Origin: Hyphomicrobiales bacterium | GTDB lineage: Bacteria; Pseudomonadota; Alphaproteobacteria; Rhizobiales; Aestuariivirgaceae | Assembly (NCBI GenBank): GCA_012032065.1 | Contig: JAAURV010000059.1 | Span: 1-11,792 of the forward strand | Reading direction: 5' to 3' | Length of the DNA: 11,792 nt | Shown here: piece after piece, positions 1-6,033 of the stretch | Position numbering within the stretch: position 1 is the stretch's first letter | How the letters are laid out: each line of letters opens with the position of its first letter | The notes under the pieces: model-generated | Database searches by the model: none | What the model saw: only the letters and a program-made list of their open reading frames with translations | Told to the model about the DNA's origin: nothing | Program-made: the position numbers and the translations under genes

Positions 1-354
1 ATGGGCCATCTCGATCTCACCGTCGCCATACGCATGGATTGGCATGAAGGGTTTCAACTCTATGGCCAGCACGGCAGCGTTATCGCCAAGATTTTCAATC
101 CGTGGCTCTACAAGACAAGCGAAGTCGACATCTTCCATGAGAAGACCGGAAGCGCATCGCGGATACTGGGCGCGGACGGGCACTTCTACCGGCGGCAGCT
201 CGAAGGATTTGCCGATTCCGTCCTGACAGGAAAGCCGGTTCCCGGCGCGGATATCGACGATGGCGTAGCCTGCATCCGCGCCATGGTGGCAATTCAACAA
301 TCGGCGTTAACCGGCAAACCGGTGCGGCTCGACAGCGTCAGCGGCCCGGTCTGA
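1..354 (+). CDS. Gfo/Idh/MocA-family NAD(P)-dependent sugar/cyclitol dehydrogenase, C-terminal part
   Basis: This is the last 117 residues of a dehydrogenase whose N-terminal Rossmann half lies left of the window. The visible part matches the C-terminal alpha/beta domain of the family: strands around 'TVAIRMDWHEGFQLYGQHGS', then the closing helix 'YRRQLEGFADSVLTGKPVPG' and 'DDGVACIRAMVAI...SALTGKPVRL', which is the usual ending of inositol-dehydrogenase-like members. The ATG at base 1 falls inside this domain, so it is not a credible start. Family members oxidise or reduce a hydroxyl of sugars, inositols or related polyols with NAD(H) or NADP(H) in the cytoplasm. The stop codon shares one base with the start of the next gene (TGATG), so the two are translationally coupled. 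Which hydroxyl and which substrate are used cannot be told from this fragment. Confidence 0.88.
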   Translation: MGHLDLTVAIRMDWHEGFQLYGQHGSVIAKIFNPWLYKTSEVDIFHEKTGSASRILGADGHFYRRQLEGFADSVLTGKPVPGADIDDGVACIRAMVAIQQSALTGKPVRLDSVSGPV

Positions 355-1187
355 TGCGCCTCGGCATCTTCGCCAAGACGTTTCCGGGAAACGAACCGCA
401 CATCGTTCTGAGTGCCGCAAGCCTCTCGGGATATGCGGCGGTTCAGTATAACATGGCCTGCTCGGGTATACCTTCGCTTCCCCAGCGCATATCCGGCAAA
501 GATGTTGCGGCGGTAAGACGCGCGGCCAAGGAGGCGGGGATCGAGATCGCCGCCGTTTCCGCGACTTACAACATGATCGATCCGATCGACGAACGGCGCT
601 TGGCCGGACGGAAGAGTTTCGCTGCCATCGCCGTCGCGGCGCATGAGATGGGATCGAAGCTTGTCACGGTCTGCACGGGCAGCCGCGATCCTGCCGACCA
701 ATGGCGGCATCATCCCGACAATGCGACGCAATCTTCCTGGGATGAGATGTGCCGGGAGTTCGACCTTCTTCTTCCCATCGCCAAAAGCGAAGACATCGTA
801 ATCGGCGTCGAACCGGAGCTTGCCAATGTCGTGAGTTCGGCGGAGAAAGCGCGAAAATTGCTCGATACGTTTCGATCGCGGCATATCGGAATCGTGCTCG
901 ACGCCGCCAATCTCTTCGAAACTGCGACTCTTGAAAAGCAGAATGTCATTGTTTCGGAAGCGATCAGTGTACTCGGTCCTTCAATCGTCATGGCGCATGC
1001 GAAAGACCGGACCCAGGATGGCGGCTTTACGGCGGCGGGTCATGGCGTCATCGACTGGAGACATTACCTCTCTGAACTCCAGACTCATGGCTTCGATGGC
1101 CCGCTCGTGACTCATGGCCTCGAAGCCCAAGATGCGCCCGAAGTCGCCACCTTCCTCTCTGGCCACATATCGGCGTTGGAGGCATGA
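354..1187 (+). CDS. Sugar phosphate isomerase/epimerase-like TIM barrel (AP endonuclease 2 / xylose isomerase-like fold)
   Basis: A 277-residue protein of the AP_endonuc_2 TIM-barrel superfamily, which includes IolE, FrlC, hydroxypyruvate isomerase and sugar 3-epimerases. Candidate metal ligands sit at the expected strand ends: E153 in 'IGVEPEL', D183 in 'VLDAANLF', H215 in 'MAHAKD' and E257 in 'THGLEA'. The segment 'TVCTGSRDP' followed by 'HHPDN' (about 105-123) is the substrate-loop style of uncharacterised sugar-catabolic members. The start is the ATG overlapping the upstream stop; it has no clear Shine-Dalgarno, consistent with translational coupling. Its own stop overlaps the next start (ATGA). 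Likely roles are metal-dependent isomerisation, epimerisation or dehydration of an oxidised sugar or cyclitol made by the neighbouring dehydrogenase. Fold and family are secure; the exact reaction is not. Confidence 0.85.
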   Translation: MRLGIFAKTFPGNEPHIVLSAASLSGYAAVQYNMACSGIPSLPQRISGKDVAAVRRAAKEAGIEIAAVSATYNMIDPIDERRLAGRKSFAAIAVAAHEMGSKLVTVCTGSRDPADQWRHHPDNATQSSWDEMCREFDLLLPIAKSEDIVIGVEPELANVVSSAEKARKLLDTFRSRHIGIVLDAANLFETATLEKQNVIVSEAISVLGPSIVMAHAKDRTQDGGFTAAGHGVIDWRHYLSELQTHGFDGPLVTHGLEAQDAPEVATFLSGHISALEA

Positions 1188-1987
1188 AGAGATCGGTCTT
1201 CAAACGCGGCGGTCTCGATCTCTCCGTCGCCGAAACGGGAGAAGGAGCGGCCTTCGTATTTCAACACGGTCTCTGCGGCGCGGCGGGCCAGCCCGCGGAT
1301 GTGTTTCCAGTGGACTCCGGATGGCGCTGTCTCACTCTCGAATGCCGGGGGCATGGACAATCCCAGTCCGGCGATCCTGCGAAATTCTCGATTTCCGTAT
1401 TCGCGGACGACCTCGCGGAATTGATCGAGGCACGAAATCTCGCCCCAGTTGTCATCGGCGGCATTTCCATGGGTGCGGCCATCGCGCTCCGCCTTGCGGC
1501 GATCCGGCCCCAATTGGTTCGCGGCCTTGTGCTGGCGCGGCCCGCGTGGGTCGCCGAAGCAGCGCCATCAAACGCAAAGCCAAATGCCGAAGTGGGTGAA
1601 CTGTTGAGACGTCATCCGCCGGTGGAAGCGCGCGGTATCTTCGAGCGCTCGGAGACGGCTGCGAAGCTGACGCGGGATGCGCCGGACAATCTCGCGTCGC
1701 TTCGAGGCTTCTTTGCGCGCGAACCGATCGCGGTGACAGCGGAACTGCTCGCTCGCATTTCCGCCGATGGGCCGGGTGTCACGCGCGCTGCAATAGGCGG
1801 CATTCGCGTTCCAACGCTGATCATTGGTCACGGCCGGGACATGATTCATCCAGTGGCGATGGCCAAGGAGCTTTCGGGACTCATTCCGCGGTCCAGGCTT
1901 GCGGCCATTCCGCCGAAAGCCGATAATCTTCAAGCATACCGCGCCGGTTTCCGGTCCGCGCTCGCAACATTTCTCAAGGGGTTTTGA
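1184..1987 (+). CDS. Alpha/beta hydrolase (canonical catalytic His not apparent)
   Basis: A 267-residue alpha/beta-hydrolase-fold protein. An oxyanion-hole segment 'QHGLCG' lies at 27-32, 'ECRGHGQS' at 53-60, the nucleophile elbow G-I-S-M-G gives Ser95, and the acid is probably Asp219 in 'IIGHGRDMIHP'. The place where the catalytic histidine normally follows reads 'AAIPPKADNLQAY' (about 240-252) and contains no His. H218 or H222 would have to substitute, or the enzyme works differently. The gene overlaps the previous one by 4 bp (ATGA), so it belongs to the same transcript. In a sugar-oxidation operon a plausible but unproven job is opening a lactone or removing an acyl or ester group. The family call is firm; activity and substrate are open. 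Confidence 0.82.
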   Translation: MKRSVFKRGGLDLSVAETGEGAAFVFQHGLCGAAGQPADVFPVDSGWRCLTLECRGHGQSQSGDPAKFSISVFADDLAELIEARNLAPVVIGGISMGAAIALRLAAIRPQLVRGLVLARPAWVAEAAPSNAKPNAEVGELLRRHPPVEARGIFERSETAAKLTRDAPDNLASLRGFFAREPIAVTAELLARISADGPGVTRAAIGGIRVPTLIIGHGRDMIHPVAMAKELSGLIPRSRLAAIPPKADNLQAYRAGFRSALATFLKGF

Positions 1988-1990
1988 ATC

Positions 1991-2701
1991 ATGGTTTCCT
2001 CCAGCTTCGGCATCGCAAGCCTTCCGCGAGGGCGCCTGCTCGCCGAGATGTCGCTTTGGTCCGCCGATCTTGCGAGAATGGCGGAAGACATGAAGCGGAT
2101 CGATCCGTATACGGACATTTATCACCTGGATGCGGCGGATGGGCACTTCTCTCCGGCGTTTCTCTTGTTTCCCGATCTCGTCGCAGCGATCCGCAGGAAC
2201 ACCACGAGGCCGCTGCATGTTCATCTGATGGTTGAGGACGCCATTCTGCTGGATCAGGTCAAGCAATTCGCCGAAGCGGGCGCCTCGATCATTTCCGTTC
2301 ACGCCGAGAACGCCAATGCCGATGAGGCGCTGGCGCTTATCGGCTCGCTCGGGCTTGTTCCCGGAATTGTATTGCAGCTCCATACGCCGGCCGGCGCCGC
2401 GAAAATCTATCTGGAGCGTATCGGAGTTCTTACTTTTTTGGGCACGCGCATCGGCGTCAAAGGCCAGTCGCTCGATTCAAGCGCAACCGCGCGGCTTCGA
2501 GAGGCGCGGATCATGATCGATGGCAAGGGCCCTAAGCATCGCATTCTCCTCGCCGCGGACGGCGGCATCCGCGAGAACACCGTGCCGGATCTCTATGCCT
2601 CGGGCGCCGATACGGTGGTGATGGGCTCCCTCGCCCTCAACGCGCCCGATCTCGCCGCACGAATGGCGTGGGTCCGCGCTCACGCTGGAAGGGCTCAGTA
2701 A
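1991..2701 (+). CDS. Ribulose-phosphate 3-epimerase / allulose-6-phosphate 3-epimerase-like protein
   Basis: A 236-residue TIM barrel of the ribulose-phosphate-3-epimerase family, at the family's usual length of about 220-235. Signature elements are in order: 'EMSLWSADL' (19-27), the metal motif 'YHLDAADGHFSP' (44-55; H45, D47 and D50), 'HVHLMVED' (76-83), 'SVHAEN' with H104, and 'LAADGGI' with D190, followed by 'GADTVVMGS'. The phosphate-loop region that reads like 'NPGFGGQ' in classical members is 'TRIGVKGQ' here (152-159), so this is a divergent paralog and not the housekeeping enzyme. It would epimerise C3 of a ketose (phosphate). An AAGGGG Shine-Dalgarno at 1976-1981 supports the ATG; it lies 3 bp after the hydrolase stop. 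Its last 7 bases overlap the end of the opposing SIS gene. Confidence 0.85.
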   Translation: MVSSSFGIASLPRGRLLAEMSLWSADLARMAEDMKRIDPYTDIYHLDAADGHFSPAFLLFPDLVAAIRRNTTRPLHVHLMVEDAILLDQVKQFAEAGASIISVHAENANADEALALIGSLGLVPGIVLQLHTPAGAAKIYLERIGVLTFLGTRIGVKGQSLDSSATARLREARIMIDGKGPKHRILLAADGGIRENTVPDLYASGADTVVMGSLALNAPDLAARMAWVRAHAGRAQ

Positions 2702-3714
2702 GAAACCTTCTTGTAGTATCGCCGCGTGGTCAGCGGATGATTGCGCTTCACCTCGAGATGTGCGCTGAGGCGCTCCAGCAGCGCGGCGAGAACAGCGGGG
2801 GCAACAAGCGCGCGGATTGCCGCCGAGAGTCCTTTTAACTCATACTGCGCGGTGTCCAGAACACAGAGTTTATCGGTGTACTGACGGGCAAACGATTCAA
2901 CGCGATCCGCGAGCCCGCGGGACGGGTCCTCGCCTTTCAGAACGATGAGGCTCACGCCCTTCTCCACAAGTTCCAGCGTCCCATGGAAGAAGTCCGCCGC
3001 GTGGATGGGCCTTGTTCTGATCCACTGCATCTCTTCCAGAATGCACATTCCGTAATACCACGCCTGCGGCCAGCAGGGCCCGGCGGCGGTGACGATGTGG
3101 TATGGTTCGTTCTTGAAGCGCTCCGCCAGTTTCGCTGCTTCCGCTTCGAACGCGCGCTTTGCGTCGAGAAGTGCGGCGGGCAGGGCCTGGAGCTCGGCCA
3201 CCGTTTCATTGAACGCCGAATATTCGCCGCGATGAGACATGGCGGCAAGCGCGATGAGAAGCGACTGGATGTAGAAACTCTCCGGCGACGTGTCGTCTTC
3301 CGCGAAATTGACCAGCGCATGATGCGCGCCCTGGCCAAGCGGCGAGTCCTTGTGGCCAACGAGAGAAATCACCGTCGCACCCTTGGATTTGCAATAGTCC
3401 ATCGCCGCAATCGACTCCTTCGTCGTTCCCGACAGCGAGGGAATGACGGCGATGGAATGAGACCCGAGTGCCGCATGTCCGCCGGCCACGAGTTCCGCCG
3501 AAATCTCCATGAATGTGGGAAAACCGGATCGCCGCTGCATGAGCTGCGCCGCCGGCTGCATCAGAATGGCCGCGCCGCCGGTTCCGAGGAAGAAGATGTT
3601 CTGCGCGCCAGTCGAAAGGCACTGGCCGAGAATGCGATGAATGTCAGGCGCGAGAGCCACGGCGCCTGATTGAATTCCGAGGAACCTGGCTTCGTCGAAG
3701 TTGAAGAGTGTCAT
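2695..3714 (-). CDS. SIS-domain sugar isomerase/deglycase, FrlB/FraB-like
   Basis: A 339-residue double-SIS-domain protein; E. coli FrlB is about 340. SIS1 includes 'FFLGTGGAA' (41-49) and 'SLSGTTKES' (93-101), the sugar-phosphate-binding serine/threonine loop. SIS2 follows 'HIVTAAGPCWP' (206-216). Recalled alignment with FrlB (fructoselysine-6-phosphate deglycase) is good through 'EEMQWIRTRP...FFHGTLELVE' to the C-terminal 'RRYYKK'. Glu228 and His244 lie 16 residues apart, the same spacing as the catalytic Glu/His reported for Salmonella FraB (E214/H230). The start chosen is the ATG at 3714 because the protein then begins like the family; an upstream TTG at 3762 would add 16 non-conserved residues. 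It is 67 bp downstream of the regulator on the same strand, so probably co-transcribed. Substrate may be an Amadori-type or amino-ketose phosphate; a different sugar-phosphate isomerisation is possible. Confidence 0.8.
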   Translation of the reverse strand: MTLFNFDEARFLGIQSGAVALAPDIHRILGQCLSTGAQNIFFLGTGGAAILMQPAAQLMQRRSGFPTFMEISAELVAGGHAALGSHSIAVIPSLSGTTKESIAAMDYCKSKGATVISLVGHKDSPLGQGAHHALVNFAEDDTSPESFYIQSLLIALAAMSHRGEYSAFNETVAELQALPAALLDAKRAFEAEAAKLAERFKNEPYHIVTAAGPCWPQAWYYGMCILEEMQWIRTRPIHAADFFHGTLELVEKGVSLIVLKGEDPSRGLADRVESFARQYTDKLCVLDTAQYELKGLSAAIRALVAPAVLAALLERLSAHLEVKRNHPLTTRRYYKKVSY

Positions 3715-3735
3715 GAAATGCCGCCCGCCTTGAGT

Positions 3736-3767
3736 CTCGTTGTGCAATAGCAACTGACGCAAACGAG
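3736..3767 (-). promoter_or_regulatory. Possible intercistronic hairpin between regulator and SIS gene
   Basis: In the 67-bp spacer between the regulator and the SIS gene, CTCGTT at 3736-3741 pairs with AACGAG at 3762-3767. The arm can be extended inward by GC-containing pairs with one bulge. No T-run follows it on the minus strand, so it is not an obvious terminator. It may only affect mRNA processing or be a chance structure. Confidence 0.25.
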
Positions 3768-3781
3768 CGCAGTAATTTTCG

Positions 3782-4809
3782 TCAAAGATTCTCCGGCGTG
3801 TAGATCTCGAACGGCAGCGAAACCGACTGCGGCGGAAAGTCCGGCCCGCCCTCGTGGGCGCGGATCATTGCGGCGATCGCCTCGCTCGCCAGCGCCCGCT
3901 GCGGATGGGCGATCACGAAGTTGAGCGTTCCGTCGAGCAGCGCCGAGCGCGTGATGTCGAGATATTCGTACCCGACGGCGGCGATCTCCCGCGCCCTGCC
4001 GCTGTCGCGGAGTGCCGCCACCGCGCCCGAGATGCCGCCTCCTGAAACATAAAGCCCGACGAGATCGGGATGCTCCTCGAGCAGCCGCTCCGTGACCTCG
4101 CGCGCGATGCTCGCCGTTTCGAATGTGGCGCGCGCTTCGAGCAGGTCGAAGCCTTGCGGATGTTCGCGGAAATAGGAGCGGAAGCCGCTTTCGTTGGTCT
4201 CCTGGCAGCGGAAGCGGTGATTGCCGACGAGCACGCCGATTTTGCCCGGCGCTTTGCACAAGTTTCCGAAGGCCCAGCCCGAGGTGCGCCCAACTTTCCA
4301 GTTATCGAGGCCCACATAGCCGACATTGCAGCGCGCCGTCAGTTGCGAGATCAGCGCGAATGTCTTGATATTGCGCGCCGCGAGTTGCTCGATGGCCGAC
4401 GCCACCAGCGGGTGCTCCGGCGCCGTCACGCCGAGCACGTCCGAAGACTGGGCCAAGCGCAGCAGCCCCTCTGAGGCATTTTGCGGTGTCAGCTCGTCGA
4501 CATGTTCAATTTGTATCATCACCTCATGATCCCGCACCGCGGCAGCGGCGTCGCGAAGCGCCTCGCTCAGTGCGGTGTAGAATGCGCGCCTTCGCTGGAG
4601 CAGCAAAACCCCGATCCGCACCTTCGGGAGTTCGGCCTGAGACTGCCCTTGATCGAGGCAATGCCGTAGAAACCGACCGCTTCCGCAGCCGCCAGAACCT
4701 GCTTGAGGGTCTCCTCGCGAACCTTCCCGGGCTCGTGCAGGGCGCGATTGACGGTCGAGATCGACAGGCCTGAGTGCACCGCAACATCCTTGATCGTGGC
4801 CCGTGGCAT
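3782..4809 (-). CDS. LacI-family transcriptional regulator, frameshifted near 4638
   Basis: Residues 1-58 (4809 to about 4636) hold a clear LacI-type helix-turn-helix: 'TIKDVAVHSGLSISTVNRAL', then the hinge segment 'EETLKQVLAAAEAVGF'. The sugar-binding domain continues one frame over from about 4638 ('QAELPKVRIGVLLLQ') to the stop at 3782 and shows periplasmic-binding-protein-like strands such as 'SDVLGVTAPEHP', 'GKIGVLVGN' and 'GLYVSGGGISG'. One missing base in 'AGTCTCAGG' (minus strand) would join them into a 342-residue protein, the normal LacI length. The start is ATG at 4809 with an excellent Shine-Dalgarno (AGGAGG, 4819-4814). It is divergent from the hydroxylase/transporter operon, which it most likely represses in response to a sugar. 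An indel error is more likely than a dead gene, because the second half keeps its full coding pattern. Confidence 0.85.
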
Positions 4810-4983
4810 GTCCCCTCCTATCTCACGTCACCTCATCTCCGTCTTGCCGATTTTGACGCTTTTTGAGACGAAATGCACGTTCCTATCTCATTTATGTTGC
4901 AACTTTTTGACTCGAGACGCAACAGATATTCCAACAGGAATGCGAAATGCACCAAACGTTCCGTTATGGAATGGGAGGCTCAG
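4810..4983. promoter_or_regulatory. Divergent control region with candidate operator sites
   Basis: A 174-bp spacer, more AT-rich than its surroundings, separates the divergent regulator and hydroxylase starts. It has several small symmetries. ACCAAACGTTCCGT at 4951-4964 is an imperfect dyad (5 of 7 pairs) with the central CG typical of LacI/PurR-family operators. GACTCGAGAC at 4909-4918 is a second CG-centred dyad, and ATTCC-AACA-GGAAT at 4928-4941 is an inverted repeat. Direct repeats are also present: TCCTATCTCA at 4816-4825 and 4881-4890, and CGAAATGCAC starting at 4869 and 4942. No -35/-10 pair with good spacing is convincing, so promoter positions are not assigned. Confidence 0.5.
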
Positions 4984-5997
4984 GTGGATGATCTGATTTA
5001 CGGCACTCGCAACAAGCGCGGCGATTGGACGCCGAAAGCCCATCCGCAAATCGCGTTTTTCTGGAACACGCCGTTCGATCTGAAGACGTGGGCGAAGTTC
5101 GCCATCGATTACGTCTGGCCGTGGAACGCCTTCCACATGGCGGTCACGCTGCTCTACTGGCACTTCATTCTCCCCGATTGGGAGACGATGAAGATCCTCT
5201 CCTGGGATTGGGCGCTCCGGCTCTATGCCGTCAACGGCATCGGCATCTTCCTGATGTATGGCGCAATCGAGTTCTTCTATTACTGGAAGCGCAAGCAGGG
5301 CACCCGCTTCAAGTACAACGCCAAATTCCCGTCAGAGCAGCCTTCGGATGTCTTCTGGTTCAAGAGCCAGAACATCGACAACTTCGTAAAGACCTACATC
5401 TTCGGCATCCCGATGTGGACGCTCGCCGAAGTGCTCATGCTGTGGTGCTTCGCCAACGGCTACGCGTCATGGCTGAATTGGTCCGAGCATCCCTATTGGC
5501 TGGCGTTCATGCTTCTCATGACACCGGTGATCCACGAGGTGAACTTCTTCTTCATTCACCGCGCCATCCACTGGCCGCCGCTCTACAAATGGATTCACTA
5601 TCTGCACCACAATTCAGTGAACCCCTCGCCATGGTCGTCGCTGTCGATGCATCCGGTCGAGACGTTCCTCTATCACGGTGTGGTGTGGTGGCATCTGGTG
5701 CTGCCGTCCAATCCGCTGATCGCGCTGCTCCAGCTGCACATGGCGGGGTACGGCGCCATCAACGGCCACATCGGCTTCGACAAGCTGGAACTCACGGAAG
5801 ACACCACGCTCGATAGCCACGCCTACCTTCACTACCTGCATCACAAGCACTTCGAGGTGAACTACGGCGGCGACGGCCTCGTCCCGCTCGATATGTGGTT
5901 CGGCACCTGGCACGACGGCTCGAAGCAAGCGCAAGCCCGCATGGATGCGCGCTATGCGAGGAAAGTCGAGCGCCTGAACGCGCAACGAAATTCATGA
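4984..5997 (+). CDS. Membrane di-iron hydroxylase, sterol desaturase / fatty acid hydroxylase superfamily
   Basis: A 337-residue integral membrane protein with the histidine clusters of the FA_hydroxylase superfamily: H192-R-A-I-H196, H205-Y-L-H208-H209 and H283-Y-L-H286-H287, plus H184, H223, H262 and H279 nearby. These bind a non-haem di-iron centre that uses O2 and an electron donor to hydroxylate or desaturate a substrate. Hydrophobic segments lie at about 36-62, 76-100, 135-158, 171-191 and 226-258. The GTG start at 4984 is preferred: GGGAGG at 4973-4978 sits 5 bases upstream and the product begins 'MDDLIYGTRNKRGDW'. In-frame ATGs at 4873 and 4966 lie inside the control region or overlap this ribosome site. 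It is the first gene of the transporter operon, 36 bp before the binding-protein start. No ferredoxin or reductase is in the window. The substrate could be a lipid, an O-alkylated sugar or a cyclitol derivative; sequence does not decide. Confidence 0.88.
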   Translation: MDDLIYGTRNKRGDWTPKAHPQIAFFWNTPFDLKTWAKFAIDYVWPWNAFHMAVTLLYWHFILPDWETMKILSWDWALRLYAVNGIGIFLMYGAIEFFYYWKRKQGTRFKYNAKFPSEQPSDVFWFKSQNIDNFVKTYIFGIPMWTLAEVLMLWCFANGYASWLNWSEHPYWLAFMLLMTPVIHEVNFFFIHRAIHWPPLYKWIHYLHHNSVNPSPWSSLSMHPVETFLYHGVVWWHLVLPSNPLIALLQLHMAGYGAINGHIGFDKLELTEDTTLDSHAYLHYLHHKHFEVNYGGDGLVPLDMWFGTWHDGSKQAQARMDARYARKVERLNAQRNS

Positions 5998-6000
5998 ACC

Positions 6001-6015
6001 CCGTCATGGTGACGG
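6001..6015 (+). promoter_or_regulatory. Intercistronic hairpin upstream of the binding-protein gene
   Basis: CCGTCA (6001-6006) and TGACGG (6010-6015) form a perfect 6-bp inverted repeat around a 3-base loop. It lies between the hydroxylase stop and the binding-protein Shine-Dalgarno. No T-tract follows, so it is better read as a possible mRNA-processing or stability element than as a terminator. Confidence 0.4.
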
Positions 6016-6033
6016 TCTATGGGAGGAAGTAGT

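Noticed and set aside
1..3. ATG at base 1 as a true gene start
   Set aside because: The encoded residues correspond to the middle of the C-terminal domain of the dehydrogenase family, so the gene starts outside the window.
1568..2383. Minus-strand open frame of 271 residues opposite the hydrolase and epimerase
   Set aside because: Spans two genes on the other strand and has no recognisable motif.
2983..3669. Plus-strand open frame of 228 residues opposite the SIS gene
   Set aside because: Arg-rich, no domain, fully inside a confident minus-strand gene.
4567..4809. Stand-alone 80-residue HTH protein
   Set aside because: Its last 20 or so residues are out-of-frame sequence; the natural continuation is the ligand-binding frame, giving one LacI protein with an indel.
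4816..4890. Short direct repeats (TCCTATCTCA, CGAAATGCAC) as a CRISPR or integration site
   Set aside because: Only two copies each, about 10 bp, irregular spacing, with no cas, integrase or tRNA gene nearby.
6019..6033. ATG 6019 as start of the binding protein
   Set aside because: It would place the Shine-Dalgarno inside the gene and add residues before an otherwise standard signal peptide.
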